Source: Seleniivibrio sp.
GTDB lineage: Bacteria > Chrysiogenota > Deferribacteres > Deferribacterales > Geovibrionaceae
Direction: 5' to 3'
NCBI RefSeq assembly: GCF_021209385.1
Contig: NZ_JAJOIL010000023.1
Location: 1 to 64,000 of the forward strand
Length of the DNA: 64,000 nt
Each line of letters begins with the position of its first letter. The first letter of the stretch is position 1. Below are positions 18,091 through 27,811 of this stretch, piece by piece. The position numbers and the translations under genes were made by a program. The notes under the pieces were generated by a model. The model was not told the origin of the DNA. It did not search any database and saw nothing but the letters and a program-made list of their open reading frames with translations.

Positions 18091-18937
18091 TGAACCTGAC
18101 CTCTTTTTCAAGCCTGACTCCTGTCTGTTTCTCAACAGTGTCCTGCACATGCTTTATAAGCCTGTATATGTCGTCTGCGGTTGCTTCGCCTGTGTTCAGT
18201 ATGAAGTTTGCGTGTTTCTCCGCAACCTGCGCACCGCCAATTCTGTATCCTTTCAGCCCGCACTTTTCTATGAGGGTTCCGGCATAATTGCCCTCAGGTC
18301 TCTTAAAGACCGATCCGCATGAAGGAAGATGCAGAGGCTGTTTCTCAGTTCTCTTTACCAGTATTTCAGCACGTTTGTTTTTCAGTTCTTCTGCATCGGC
18401 TTTTTTCAGCCCGAACATGGCGCCGAGAACTATACCATGAAGCCCGTCAGCCTTTCTGTATCCGAATCCGGCTTCCGCGTTTGAAACCCTGTATACTCTG
18501 CCGTCAAAGTCCATCATGTCAACGTAAACGGCAATGTCTTTTATCTCTGTGGAAAATGCTCCGGCGTTCATCTTAACTGCACCGCCGACACATCCGGGAA
18601 TCCCCGACATGTCCTCCATGCCGCCCAGCCCTCTTTTGCAGACTTCCGCCGCAAGTTCATCAATACTGACTCCGGCACCGGCATATACTTCAACACCGTT
18701 TATCACCATGTGACAGTTAAGTCCCGTGGTGTCTATCACCAGTCCCTTAACGCCTTTGTCGCTTATCAGCACGTTGTATCCGCCGCCAAGAACCGTTATC
18801 TCAAGTTTTTTCTTTGCGGCAAAGTCAAGCGCCATGGCAAGGTCGCCGTTTGTCTGCACCGCAGCATAAAATTCAGCCGCACCGCCTGTTCTGTAACTGC
18901 AATGATCTTTTAAAACAACACCGGTCTGTATCGTCAT
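18074..18937 (-). CDS. murB: UDP-N-acetylenolpyruvoylglucosamine reductase MurB
   Basis: FAD- and NADPH-dependent second committed step of peptidoglycan synthesis. 287 residues, the short type II form. FAD-binding motif GGGYNVLIS (about 51-59), GIPGCVGGAVKMNAGAF (about 112-128), the catalytic Ser in SCGSVFKRPEG (about 207-216), and a C-terminal Glu in LEKEVRFIG. Overlaps mtnP by ATGA at its start. The absence of neighbouring mur/ddl/fts genes shows the dcw cluster is elsewhere. Confidence 0.96.
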   Translation of the reverse strand: MTIQTGVVLKDHCSYRTGGAAEFYAAVQTNGDLAMALDFAAKKKLEITVLGGGYNVLISDKGVKGLVIDTTGLNCHMVINGVEVYAGAGVSIDELAAEVCKRGLGGMEDMSGIPGCVGGAVKMNAGAFSTEIKDIAVYVDMMDFDGRVYRVSNAEAGFGYRKADGLHGIVLGAMFGLKKADAEELKNKRAEILVKRTEKQPLHLPSCGSVFKRPEGNYAGTLIEKCGLKGYRIGGAQVAEKHANFILNTGEATADDIYRLIKHVQDTVEKQTGVRLEKEVRFIGFED

Positions 18938-19725
18938 TTGCTTATCTTTGTACCTTCAAGTGCGTTAATGCATCCGCAGGTGCGATTGTCTGTGTAGCTT
19001 GCAGGCAGATTTCTCATCAGTCTTTTGAGCTTTTCGCCTGCTTTTCCCATTTCTGCCACCACTTCGTCAGATGTCAGCTTTTGCGAGGTAGTGCCTGCCG
19101 CAAAATTTGTTATTACACTGATATTCGTATAGCAGATCTCTTTCTCTCTGGCGAGTGAGCATTCCGGAAATAGTGTCATCCCCACAAGGTCAGCACCCAA
19201 CCTGTCAAAAGCGCGTATCTCAGCCGCTGTTTCAAGTCTGGGTCCGTTGGTGCAGATGTATGTACCTGTTCTGCACACAGGAACGTTTGCACGCTCCGCC
19301 GCATCGAACATTATCCTGCGGAGGTCTATGCAGAAAGGTTCCGTGAAATCTATGTGGTGTACGTTATTCTCTTCAAAATATGTGTGCCCACGACCGTTAG
19401 TCAGGTCTATTGCGTTGTCAGGGATTATTATATCCCCCGGTCTGTAATCTTTGTTTATACCGCCCGTCGCCGTAAAGCTGAAAATAGCTTTAACGCCGAT
19501 CTGCGCGAATCCGTCGATATTCGCTCTGTAATTTACCAGATGTGGCGGGTATGAATGATTTCTGCCATGCCTGTTCAGAAAATAAAGTTCGAGGTCACCG
19601 TATTTGAAAAATCTGTAGTTGTCCGAGGGGTCACCGTATTCAGTAGACACTTTAACTTCTTCAATAAATTCAAAACCTTCGATCTCATAAAGTCCGCTTC
19701 CGCCGATTATGCCGATCTTTGTCAT
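18934..19725 (-). CDS. mtnP: S-methyl-5'-thioadenosine phosphorylase MtnP
   Basis: Phosphorolysis of methylthioadenosine to adenine and methylthioribose-1-phosphate. 263 residues from the ATG at 19725, which follows GGAGAAGG. It carries GIIGGSGLYEIEGF, the phosphate site NRHGRNHSYPPH, SFTATGGIN, GPRLETAAEIRAF and a C-terminal region containing NFAAGTTSQKLT. Its ATG overlaps the lolD stop (ATGA) and its stop overlaps the murB start, so the three are translationally linked. A related purine nucleoside phosphorylase activity cannot be excluded from sequence alone. Confidence 0.9.
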   Translation of the reverse strand: MTKIGIIGGSGLYEIEGFEFIEEVKVSTEYGDPSDNYRFFKYGDLELYFLNRHGRNHSYPPHLVNYRANIDGFAQIGVKAIFSFTATGGINKDYRPGDIIIPDNAIDLTNGRGHTYFEENNVHHIDFTEPFCIDLRRIMFDAAERANVPVCRTGTYICTNGPRLETAAEIRAFDRLGADLVGMTLFPECSLAREKEICYTNISVITNFAAGTTSQKLTSDEVVAEMGKAGEKLKRLMRNLPASYTDNRTCGCINALEGTKISK

Positions 19726-20372
19726 GCCTTCTCCATTTTCACAATACGGTCGCACGATTTTGCAATTTCGTCATCGTGAGTGACTATTAATACAGTAATA
19801 CCATCATTTTTCAGAGAATCAAACATTGATAACACTTCTTCGCTGTTTTTTTTATCCAGACTGCCCGTCGGTTCGTCCGCCAGTATCATCGAAGGTCTGT
19901 TCATCAACGCTCTTGCCAGTGCAGTTCTCTGCTGTTCGCCGCCTGAAAGCTGTGAAGGGAAATGTATTTCTCGGTCAGAAAGCCCGAAACGGGCGAGAAG
20001 AGATTTCGCATATTCTCTGTTTTCCGCTGTATCTTCACCAGCTATCATAGCCGGCATCATAACGTTTTCAAGTGCCGTAAAATCATCCAGAAGATAATGA
20101 AACTGGAACACGAAACCTACCTCACGGTTGCGATATCTGTCCAGTTCTTTACCCTTTTTATCGAATATATTTTCATTCTTAAAGTTGATTATTCCGCTGT
20201 CAGCAGAATCAAGTCCGCCGATTATCTGCAATAGGGTGGATTTTCCGGCACCGGACTGCCCGACGATAGCAACACGCTCACCTTGTTCTACTGTCATGTT
20301 AAAGTCAGTCAGAACATGAATAGAGGATTCACCCATACCAAATGTTTTGTTAAGATTGATTATTTCAAGCAT
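19722..20372 (-). CDS. lolD: ABC transporter ATPase, LolD-like
   Basis: 216-residue ATPase of the LolD/MacB type, which powers extraction of lipoproteins from the inner membrane. Walker A VGQSGAGKST (about 38-47), Q-loop VFQFHYLLDDFTALENVM, signature LSGGEQQRTALARAL and Walker B MILADEPTGSLD. First gene of the lolD-mtnP-murB run. The LolC/E permease that normally precedes lolD is not adjacent: upstream is a 325-base gap and then the porin. The permease may lie elsewhere, or this ATPase may serve another MacB-like permease. Confidence 0.82.
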   Translation of the reverse strand: MLEIINLNKTFGMGESSIHVLTDFNMTVEQGERVAIVGQSGAGKSTLLQIIGGLDSADSGIINFKNENIFDKKGKELDRYRNREVGFVFQFHYLLDDFTALENVMMPAMIAGEDTAENREYAKSLLARFGLSDREIHFPSQLSGGEQQRTALARALMNRPSMILADEPTGSLDKKNSEEVLSMFDSLKNDGITVLIVTHDDEIAKSCDRIVKMEKA

Positions 20373-20643
20373 GGCTCAAGATAGCATAACGATTGAGATA
20401 CGTCACTTTGTTTCATTGTCACAACTACTACTTTTTGGCGTTTCAGTCATGGTTTGAACATGTTTCTTACACATAAATTCCACATATTCAAGAAATATTG
20501 AACAGTATCTCAAAACATAACCGGCAGTAGCAAAGTAAGATGTTCTCAAAAAAGGTACTAATCTGAATAAGGATTGCGTTGCAATTTTATATTGCACAAT
20601 TCAGTGCGCTTCTAAAAATTTTGCTGTACAGGTGCAAGTTGGT
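20373..20643. other. Gene-free spacer upstream of lolD
   Basis: Low-GC spacer between lolD and the porin terminator. It must carry the lolD operon promoter, but no convincing -35/-10 pair was found. A 64-codon open frame on the minus strand (20403-20597) has only a GTG start, no ribosome site and no recognisable product, so it is not called. Confidence 0.5.
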
Positions 20644-20674
20644 CAAAAAAAAGGCTCACCGCATTGGTGAGCCT
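20644..20674 (-). terminator. Rho-independent terminator of the porin gene
   Basis: Stem 20653-20660 / 20666-20673 (GGCTCACC and its complement), with a run of eight A on the plus strand giving the U-tail for the minus-strand transcript. Confidence 0.88.
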
Positions 20675-20697
20675 TTCTATCTAAATCACGTAGGTGA

Positions 20698-22020
20698 TTA
20701 GAAGTTGATTGCAAGACCGTTTTTAACGAGGATGATTCCATCGGGATCATCAACGCCATCAACGTCAAGGTCTACTTTAGCGTAGCCAGCAAGTACATAG
20801 TAGCTAAGGTCTTTAGTTATAGCGTAAGTTGCCATTCCATCAAGTTCCCATGCTGTAGCATCTTCAAGGTATTTGTTTGCGCCAGAATCGCTTTTCCAGT
20901 TAGATTTAGCATATGCGTATTTAGCCATAACGTTAAGTTTGTCGTTAACGTCATAAGTTGCGTACAGAGCAGTTGTCCAGAAACCAGTCATACCGATACC
21001 GTTTTTGTCGCCGAGTGCAAGTTCATCGTCAAGGATGAAAGTAACGTCAAAGTCGTCTCCGAAAGAGTAACCTTGAGTTTCGTCATCGCTTGAAACTGAT
21101 GCGTAAGCAGTCAGAGCACCAACAGTTGCAGAGCCAAGGTTGTAGTTAGCGTTCAGATAGAAGCCGTATACATCATAGTCTTTGTTGTTGCCAGTACCTT
21201 CGTCAGCAAGAGAAGTAGATTTAAGTTGGTATTCAGCTTCTACAGTGAGGGCTCCGAATTTACCGCCGGCAGCAAGGTCGAAATCGATAGTTTTGCTGTC
21301 GCCAGAACCTTCATAGTCGCCGTTCTTGGTGCCTGATGATTTGATATCATAGTCAAGTTTAGGAGCAACCATGATACCGCCGAAAGTACCTTTGTAACCG
21401 ATAGAGTACTTGTCTGCATCGTCATCTTCGCTATCTTTTTTGTTGATGTCGCTGGATTCAGCAGATTTCTGTGTATAAACAGAAAGTTTACCATAAGGAA
21501 CATCAAAAGTAGCTTTGATACGCATGTTACCTTCAGCGTTGTCACCGAAAGCATATCCCCATGTACCTGAGTTCATAAGACCTGCTTCAAGAAGAATACC
21601 GCCGAAGTTGTGACCAAGCCATGCTCTCTGCAGTTCAAAGTTGTCGCCACCAAGACCGTTCTTTGCATAATCTCCGTCTTGAGAGTTAGGACTTCCGTTA
21701 GCATATTTGTCATCGACAAATTCGATCATTGATTTGAAGAATGTGTCTTTGTCAGTTTGAACGTTCATCCAAAGATCGAAAGTTTGTTTGTACCAGCTTG
21801 CACTTACAGCATCGTCAGAAGCAACAGGAGCACCGTTTTGGTATTCTTGAGTAGGAGTACCAGTGCCGTAGCCAGTGTAAACATGTTCTGAAAGTCCGTT
21901 AAGGTTGTAGTTATCGGTATATCTACCGTTAACTTCATAAGAACCGCTGAATTTAATATCAGCTGCGAAAGCTGTAGCTGCGAAAGCTACCATCATGAGA
22001 GCCACTAAAAGTTTCCTCAT
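20698..22020 (-). CDS. Outer-membrane beta-barrel porin
   Basis: 440 residues with a textbook signal peptide (1-19, cleavage FA-AD). The mature part is acidic and Gly/Tyr/Asp-rich, with alternating amphipathic strands throughout (for example FDLWMNVQTDKDTFFKSMIE and LTVEAEYQLKS). It ends in a short strand terminating NGLAINF, a C-terminal aromatic typical of Bam substrates. It is monocistronic, with a strong promoter, AGGAGG ribosome site and strong terminator, all signs of high expression. It is probably a major general porin; substrate preference cannot be read from sequence. Confidence 0.85.
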   Translation of the reverse strand: MRKLLVALMMVAFAATAFAADIKFSGSYEVNGRYTDNYNLNGLSEHVYTGYGTGTPTQEYQNGAPVASDDAVSASWYKQTFDLWMNVQTDKDTFFKSMIEFVDDKYANGSPNSQDGDYAKNGLGGDNFELQRAWLGHNFGGILLEAGLMNSGTWGYAFGDNAEGNMRIKATFDVPYGKLSVYTQKSAESSDINKKDSEDDDADKYSIGYKGTFGGIMVAPKLDYDIKSSGTKNGDYEGSGDSKTIDFDLAAGGKFGALTVEAEYQLKSTSLADEGTGNNKDYDVYGFYLNANYNLGSATVGALTAYASVSSDDETQGYSFGDDFDVTFILDDELALGDKNGIGMTGFWTTALYATYDVNDKLNVMAKYAYAKSNWKSDSGANKYLEDATAWELDGMATYAITKDLSYYVLAGYAKVDLDVDGVDDPDGIILVKNGLAINF

Positions 22021-22112
22021 ATCATTTCCTCCTGTAGGTTTTACTTTAAAGGTCTTTGGTAACCTTTTGTTCTCTTAGCCTGCGGGATTACCGCTACTAT
22101 ATAATCGTTTTT

Positions 22113-22141
22113 ATGTTACCATGCATATTTCAGCCTGTCAA
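22113..22141 (-). promoter_or_regulatory. Strong sigma70-type promoter of the porin gene
   Basis: On the minus strand: a perfect TTGACA (22141-22136), 17-base spacer and TAACAT (22118-22113). Predicted start near 22106 gives a leader of about 86 bases ending in AGGAGG. Confidence 0.7.
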
Positions 22142-22261
22142 CATCAAAACAACTTTTTTTATACTTTAACCAGCACATAGTTAACCGGAAATGCGTGCTC
22201 TGTCAACTGTCGAAACATCCGCGAAAGCTCTTTTTAAACCCAAATCGATTTAAACGCAAGT

Positions 22262-22301
22262 CAAAAAAATGTGCGTTTTTTGTCAATAACTTCCGCACAT
22301 T
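22262..22301 (-). terminator. Possible terminator of the FG-GAP protein gene
   Basis: On the minus strand, AATGTGCG and CGCACATT (8 bp) flank an 18-base loop and are followed by a T-run. The long loop makes this less certain. The rest of 22142-22420 is low-GC DNA with no gene seen. Confidence 0.45.
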
Positions 22302-22420
22302 AGATACATATTGCATTAACTATTGGCGTAAACGGGAAATAAGCCGTTAAACTGTCAAACATCCGAACTGTTTTTACACAATCGCCTATATCTATATAAA
22401 CTTTAGAAAAATGCTTTTTC

Positions 22421-24025
22421 CTATTTTGTTTCTATATATATCAGTTCCGACTTGTCTCCGCTGAACAAACCGTCCGAAAAATTCCTGAGCATAAACAGGT
22501 AGGTTCTGCCGAACTCCTCGTACATGAAATAGTCCACTATGACAGGCTGGAAGACATCTGAGGTCCATACCTGACGAAGTCTTTTACCGTCCCATCCGAA
22601 TACTGTAAAGTATGATGAACCGTATGCTTTCATCCTGTTCAGCATCTTATATTTTTCGGAGTTTTTCACAACGTATATATTACCGTCGGAGTTAACAAAG
22701 ACCCTTCCTTTGATATATTTTTTATTTTTCTCCGTTGTGAAGGGGTCGTCTTCTTCCGTTGTCTTGAACTGCTCCAGTTTCTCAAGTTCCATGGTGAAAG
22801 AATAAGGGGTCTGTCCGAATTCCTCCACAGAAGTGTATTTTTTTACGGTACCGTTATAAACATCTATTTTGTAATCTTCATTGATATTGAAGACCTCGTC
22901 TGTTCCGTCACCGTCGATGTCAGCATATCCGAAGCCGTATACATTGACACCTCTGGCTGGTGAAACAACCTGACCACGTTCATATTTTCCGTCGCGCCAT
23001 ACAAGTTCCTGAACGTTGCCGAGATAGGTTCCGTCCTGACCGATGCGTTGTGCAACTATCTTTTTGATACCTTTCACATATACAGTACGCAGGATATAGG
23101 GGATGTTGTCCTCAACCTCTTTGAATTTCTTACCGTCAAACTCAAAAGCTTTTGTTTTGACATACTGGTCGTCGACAACTGTAACGACGAAAATCTCCTC
23201 AACACCATTACCGTTCAGATCTGCAACCTCAACGTGCTGGATATCTTTAAGCTTGGCATCTATTGAGCCCGCGGGTTTGAAACCTTTGCCGTCGAATGTA
23301 TAAAAATCAACAGCCTTCTCCGTTGCAGTCACTATATATATTTTGTCGTCATTTTTAATGTGTCCGACAGCCATACTTTTGTATGCTTTGTCAATAGGGG
23401 CTCCTGTGACTATATCCTTTGCGGCATTCATACTCTGACCTTCCTGAGTATCAACATCTGAAAAGTATTTTGAGTAGATGACCGCTTTGTTCACTGAATC
23501 CGTTATCTTATACTCGATACCGCCCTCTTCTCTCTGGGTGAAGGTGATGCCAAGCCTTGCTTTGTCTTTTACAACAATGTTGTTAGCCTTGCTTAAGTCC
23601 TCACGAAGGAGCACATCCAGACGTTTGGGCATGTCCTCTATATTAACAGTAACGTCAACGGGAGGCGTCACTATTGCAAGATCACCTTTCTGGGGTGCTC
23701 TCTGCTGAACGGTCATAACACCTGTTGAGAATTTATCCTGAACGTCGGTGATCTTAAGGTCGCCGACATACAGTTTTTTGTTGCCGAGCACTTCACCGGT
23801 TATGGGGTGAATAATGGGTTCGTTCTCTCTGTATACTTTGAGGGTCATGCCGTTATAAACACCCTTGTCTCTGCCGAGGTCGGTGTAAATGGTGCCCTCT
23901 TCGGAGTTGACAACGTATCCGGTCATTTTTGCAAACATCACATCTATGTCGCTGACCAGTTTTTCAAATCTGGCAAAAGCCGCCAGAGGAACCATCAGAA
24001 CCAGAATAAATATCAGTTTCTTCAT
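22421..24025 (-). CDS. Secreted FG-GAP/VCBS-repeat protein with FlgT-like N-terminal region
   Basis: 534 residues with a Sec signal peptide (1-18, cleavage AFA-RF). Residues about 40-130 (EGTIYTDLGRDKGVYNGM and the segment HPITGEVLGNKK) resemble the small beta domain at the C-terminus of the flagellar protein FlgT and related secreted proteins. The remainder has integrin-like FG-GAP units with calcium-loop sequences DLNGNGVEEIF (about 270) and DIDGDGTDEVF (about 370). Role unknown; a cell-envelope or extracellular protein is likely. It stands upstream of nothing obvious and 22 bases after hslU, so it may be part of the hslVU transcript. Confidence 0.65.
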   Translation of the reverse strand: MKKLIFILVLMVPLAAFARFEKLVSDIDVMFAKMTGYVVNSEEGTIYTDLGRDKGVYNGMTLKVYRENEPIIHPITGEVLGNKKLYVGDLKITDVQDKFSTGVMTVQQRAPQKGDLAIVTPPVDVTVNIEDMPKRLDVLLREDLSKANNIVVKDKARLGITFTQREEGGIEYKITDSVNKAVIYSKYFSDVDTQEGQSMNAAKDIVTGAPIDKAYKSMAVGHIKNDDKIYIVTATEKAVDFYTFDGKGFKPAGSIDAKLKDIQHVEVADLNGNGVEEIFVVTVVDDQYVKTKAFEFDGKKFKEVEDNIPYILRTVYVKGIKKIVAQRIGQDGTYLGNVQELVWRDGKYERGQVVSPARGVNVYGFGYADIDGDGTDEVFNINEDYKIDVYNGTVKKYTSVEEFGQTPYSFTMELEKLEQFKTTEEDDPFTTEKNKKYIKGRVFVNSDGNIYVVKNSEKYKMLNRMKAYGSSYFTVFGWDGKRLRQVWTSDVFQPVIVDYFMYEEFGRTYLFMLRNFSDGLFSGDKSELIYIETK

Positions 24026-24047
24026 TAATCTATACCTCGGTTATTCT

Positions 24048-25367
24048 TTACAGCACATATCTGCTGAGGTCTCTGTCTTTAACGATCTCCGCAAGATGTC
24101 CGTCAACGTATGCCGCATCCACGGTAACGTCCTTATTATCTATCTCCGGAGCTTCGTATGAAACTTCCTCAAGCAGTTTTTCAACTATTGTATGCAGTCT
24201 TCTTGCGCCGATATTCTCCAGCGAGCGGTTAAGCTCGTCTGCCATCTGCGCGATGCGTTCGATGCCGTCGTCGGTGAACCTGACCTCAACACCGTCAGCG
24301 CCGAGAAGCGAGCTGTACTGTTTTGTGAGGCTGTTCTGGGGTTCTTTCAGTATGCGGATGAAATCTTCAGTTGTCAGAGGCTCAAGCTCAACCCTGATGG
24401 GGAAACGTCCCTGAAGTTCGGGGATAAGGTCTGTGGGTTTCGCGGTGTGGAAAGCACCAGCCGCGATGAAAAGAATATGGTCTGTGCGCACCATGCCGTA
24501 TTTAGTGTTCACATTTGAACCTTCGACAATGGGCAGAAGGTCGCGCTGCACTCCTTCGCGGGAGATGTCGCCGCCCTTTGCGCCTGCTGATGCGGATGCG
24601 CATATCTTGTCTATCTCATCCAGAAAGATTATGCCGCTCTGCTGCACTCTCTGTCTGGCAACGTCTTTAACGTCGTCCATATCTATAAGGCGTGCCGATT
24701 CCTGCATTTCAAGTATGCCGCGCGCCTCGCTTATCTTCATTTTTCTTTTGCGTTTTTTTGCGGGGAAGATGTTTTTCATCATATCGGATATGCCGGAGGT
24801 CATGTCCTCCATGCCGATGTTAGTGAACACCTCAACGTTGGGAGCCGCGTCTTCTACGTCCACTTCAACCGTGCGGTCTTCAAGTTCGCCGTCGCGCAGT
24901 TTAGTGCGGAATTTTTCGCGAGTTCCGGTTTCCTGCTCTGCGAATCCGGTTGTTGGCGGAATGAGCAGATCGAGAAGTCTCTCCTCTGCATTCAGCTTTG
25001 CCTTGTCCATAACGGAAGTTTTTTTCTCATCGCGCACCATGCCGACAGCTATTTCCATCAGGTCGCGAACCATGCTTTCAACATCGCGTCCGACGTATCC
25101 CACCTCGGTGTATTTACTCGCTTCAACTTTTATAAAAGGTGATTTTGCCAGCTTTGCCAGCCTGCGCGCCACTTCCGTCTTTCCGACGCCCGTGGGTCCG
25201 ATTAGAATTATGTTTTTCGGTGCTATTTCTTCCTGAATTGCTTTGGGAAGCTGCATCCTTCTGTATCTGTTTCTGAGAGCGATGGCGACTGCTTTTTTTG
25301 CATTATGCTGTCCCACCACATATTTATCGAGTTCTTCAACTATCTTTTTGGGGGTATAGTCTTCCAC
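24048..25367 (-). CDS. hslU: ATP-dependent protease ATPase subunit HslU
   Basis: AAA+ unfoldase of the HslUV (ClpYQ) protease. 439 residues. N-terminal pattern [16 protein letters not shown], Walker A GPTGVGKT (57-64), the GYVGRD pore motif (about 91-96), an I-domain (about 110-240), Walker [11 protein letters not shown], and sensor region [10 protein letters not shown]. The C-terminus ends in SRYVL, the tail that activates HslV. Start is GTG (25367), overlapping the hslV TAG by one base. Standard hslV-hslU order. Confidence 0.97.
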   Translation of the reverse strand: MEDYTPKKIVEELDKYVVGQHNAKKAVAIALRNRYRRMQLPKAIQEEIAPKNIILIGPTGVGKTEVARRLAKLAKSPFIKVEASKYTEVGYVGRDVESMVRDLMEIAVGMVRDEKKTSVMDKAKLNAEERLLDLLIPPTTGFAEQETGTREKFRTKLRDGELEDRTVEVDVEDAAPNVEVFTNIGMEDMTSGISDMMKNIFPAKKRKRKMKISEARGILEMQESARLIDMDDVKDVARQRVQQSGIIFLDEIDKICASASAGAKGGDISREGVQRDLLPIVEGSNVNTKYGMVRTDHILFIAAGAFHTAKPTDLIPELQGRFPIRVELEPLTTEDFIRILKEPQNSLTKQYSSLLGADGVEVRFTDDGIERIAQMADELNRSLENIGARRLHTIVEKLLEEVSYEAPEIDNKDVTVDAAYVDGHLAEIVKDRDLSRYVL

Positions 25368-25897
25368 TAGATCTCCTCAATGGTCAGGTTGTCGTTCGTA
25401 TATATGCAGATATCCGCAGCTATACGCAGTGCCTTTTCGACAATCTGCAATGCGGAAAGTTCGGTATTTTCAGTGAGTGCTGTCGCTGCCGCCTGTGCAT
25501 AGGGTCCGCCGGAACCTATAGCCGCAACTCCTTTCTGCGGTTCGACAACATCGCCGTTGCCTGTGATTATGTATAGTTCCTTTCCGTCGGCGACCACCAT
25601 CATTGCTTCCAGCCTGCGCAGATATCTGTCGGTGCGCCAGTCTTTTGCAAGCTCAACAGCCGCGCGCAAAAGCTGTCCTCCGTGCTGTTCAAGTTTCGCC
25701 TCGAACCGCTCCATAAGGGTGAATGCGTCCGCAGTTGACCCTGCAAAACCGCAGAGAACCTTATTGTTATAAACTTTTCTGACCTTCTTTGCATTGTGCT
25801 TAAGCACAGTGTTTCCGAATGTCACCTGTCCATCCGCGCCAATGGCGGTTTTTCCGTCTTTTTTTACCGCTACAACGGTTGTGCCTCTGATTTCCAT
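25367..25897 (-). CDS. hslV: ATP-dependent protease peptidase subunit HslV
   Basis: Proteasome-like threonine peptidase, partner of HslU. From the Met at 25897 the protein is 176 residues, the usual size. It begins [11 protein letters not shown], so removal of the first five residues exposes the nucleophilic Thr. The [20 protein letters not shown] and [14 protein letters not shown] segments are typical. The open frame extends 23 codons further upstream without conserved sequence, so the internal Met was chosen, although its ribosome site is weak. Divergent from the LPS acyltransferase gene. Confidence 0.95.
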   Translation of the reverse strand: MEIRGTTVVAVKKDGKTAIGADGQVTFGNTVLKHNAKKVRKVYNNKVLCGFAGSTADAFTLMERFEAKLEQHGGQLLRAAVELAKDWRTDRYLRRLEAMMVVADGKELYIITGNGDVVEPQKGVAAIGSGGPYAQAAATALTENTELSALQIVEKALRIAADICIYTNDNLTIEEI

Positions 25898-25983
25898 AAC
25901 AGGGTTTTTACCATTTCCCACTGAACGGGCGCAACAGAAAAATTGTGTTTGCATCGCCGTCTGCATTAATATATTGTGCGGGT

Positions 25984-26613
25984 ATGATAAAAGTATTCAT
26001 TGTCAAAACACTTGTTAAAATATATCTCTCCACTTTCCGCTATCGACTCAAAGGTTTTGAAGACTTTGAAAAACTGGCTGAAACAAAGCGGATAGTCTTC
26101 CTGTTATGGCACAACCAGCTTATGGGTATTGTGGGTTTCCGCAATAAAAAGCATCCGTTTGTCACCATGATATCCAAAAGCAAGGACGGCGATCTCTTCG
26201 CCCCTGTTGTGGAAGCGATGGGCAAAAACAAGGTAGTGCGCGCATCATCTTCAAAAGGTGCGGCTTCCGGTACTCTGGAAATGCTCGACCTTATGAACAA
26301 AGGCTGGCACGGGGCAATGGCGGCGGACGGCCCGAAAGGCCCCAAATATCAGGTGAAAACGGGCGGTCTGTATCTTGCCAAAAAGGCAGACTGTATCCTT
26401 GTCCCCCTGCTGATGGACTGCAAAAGGTTCTGGCGCACGCGGAGCTGGGATAATTTCCTGATACCCAAACCGTTTTCCCGCATAACGCTTATATTTTCTG
26501 AACCCATATACGTTTCTGACTCTCTGAACAAAGAGACCACTGCCGCGGAACTTTCCGACGTGCAGAAAAAAATGATGGAAGCAACGAGTGCTGATTGTAA
26601 AAATATTTTATAA
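25984..26613 (+). CDS. DUF374-type lysophospholipid/lipid A acyltransferase family protein
   Basis: 209 residues from the ATG at 25984. A hydrophobic N-terminal helix ([14 protein letters not shown]) is followed by an acyltransferase-like core with LLWHNQLMG (the catalytic His region), [28 protein letters not shown] and [16 protein letters not shown], which together mark the DUF374 family. These proteins often sit with waaA and lpxL and are thought to act on lipid A or phospholipids at the inner membrane; the acyl acceptor is not established. Its 3' end overlaps waaA by 26 bases. Confidence 0.85.
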   Translation: MIKVFIVKTLVKIYLSTFRYRLKGFEDFEKLAETKRIVFLLWHNQLMGIVGFRNKKHPFVTMISKSKDGDLFAPVVEAMGKNKVVRASSSKGAASGTLEMLDLMNKGWHGAMAADGPKGPKYQVKTGGLYLAKKADCILVPLLMDCKRFWRTRSWDNFLIPKPFSRITLIFSEPIYVSDSLNKETTAAELSDVQKKMMEATSADCKNIL

Positions 26614-27811
26614 CATAATACTTTTCGTCCTTATTCCTTTTCTGATGCCGATAGGCTATCTTATGGCTTTGAAAAAAAAGGAGGACGGAGACTTCTTCGA
26701 GCGTCTGGGGTTTGTCACCTTCCCCGAACCGCCTTCAAAAAGCATCTGGTTCCACTGCGCAAGCGTGGGCGAGGTGCGCAGCCTAAAACTCATCACAGAT
26801 ATGATAAAGTCGGATTTCCCTGACCTTAATATTATAGTAAGCACCACCACAGCCACAGGAAAACAGGAGGCACAGCGTCTCATAACGCCTTATCACGCTT
26901 TTCTGCTTCCTATTGAGAACTCGCTGGCAGTGGCGCACATAATTCATTACATGAACGTCAGAGCGCTTATAATCATAGACACGGAACTCTGGTTCAACCT
27001 GATAAACTCCGCGGCAAAACACACAAAACTGTTCATGCTGAACGCCAGAATGTCCGACCGCAGCTCAAAGAGCTACGTCCGCTTCCGATTCGTATTCGCA
27101 CCGCTCCTCAGTAAATTTCAGACAATCTATACGAAAAGCGCAGATGACACCGAAAGGTTCGCCGCCGTGACAGGCAATAAGAAAAACATAGAGACACTGG
27201 GCAATATAAAATTTCAGACGCGCAAGCCGAAGCCCGAACCGAAGGAATATGCGTACCTCAACGGACATAAGATATTCTCCGCAGCAAGCACACACAAAGG
27301 CGAAGAGGAAATCATTATCGAAGCCTTTAAAAAGAGCGGATACGGCGGTAAACTCGTTATAGCACCCAGACACATGAACCGTGTCGGCGATGTTGTACTC
27401 CTAGCAGAAAAGGCGGGACTGACCGTCAGCAGACTGACAGAACAAAATCACGACACGCAGGTCATAGTTTCAGACAAATTCGGAACGCTGGACGAGCTTT
27501 ACGCTATGTCCGACAGAATATTCGTCGGCGGCTCACTGGACAATACAGGCGGACACAATATTTACGAGGCAGTGATGTTTGAAAAACAGGTCTGCGTGGG
27601 TTCCAATATGGCAAATTTCAGAGAAATTTTTATAACGGCATCAAAATATAATGCTGCCGTAACAGTCAGCAGCGCGGACGATATCGCCAGATACATAACG
27701 GCACCGCTGACAGAAGCCGACTTCAATGGCTTTTTCAGTGAAATGGACGCACAGCAGGAAGGCATAATGACAAAGATAAAAGAGGCGGTGGCAGATGTAT
27801 CCGCTGGCTAG
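26588..27811 (+). CDS. waaA: 3-deoxy-D-manno-octulosonic acid (Kdo) transferase WaaA
   Basis: GT30 enzyme that adds Kdo to lipid IVA at the inner membrane. 407 residues beginning at a GTG (26588) inside the preceding gene. N-terminal hydrophobic anchor, then IWFHCASVGEVRS with the catalytic Glu (about residue 62), a central linker NIKFQTRK, and C-terminal donor-site motifs APRHMNR, FVGGSLDNTGGHNIYEA and VGSNMANFREI. A mono- versus bifunctional mode of Kdo addition cannot be told from sequence. Overlaps the next gene by 17 bases. Confidence 0.95.
   Translation: MLIVKIFYNIILFVLIPFLMPIGYLMALKKKEDGDFFERLGFVTFPEPPSKSIWFHCASVGEVRSLKLITDMIKSDFPDLNIIVSTTTATGKQEAQRLITPYHAFLLPIENSLAVAHIIHYMNVRALIIIDTELWFNLINSAAKHTKLFMLNARMSDRSSKSYVRFRFVFAPLLSKFQTIYTKSADDTERFAAVTGNKKNIETLGNIKFQTRKPKPEPKEYAYLNGHKIFSAASTHKGEEEIIIEAFKKSGYGGKLVIAPRHMNRVGDVVLLAEKAGLTVSRLTEQNHDTQVIVSDKFGTLDELYAMSDRIFVGGSLDNTGGHNIYEAVMFEKQVCVGSNMANFREIFITASKYNAAVTVSSADDIARYITAPLTEADFNGFFSEMDAQQEGIMTKIKEAVADVSAG

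Noticed and set aside
20403-20597. 64-codon minus-strand open frame between lolD and the porin
   Set aside because: GTG start without a ribosome site, no recognisable sequence features, in low-GC spacer DNA.
24433-25236. 267-codon plus-strand open frame across hslU
   Set aside because: Antisense shadow; Ser/Arg-rich translation typical of the complement of a conserved gene.
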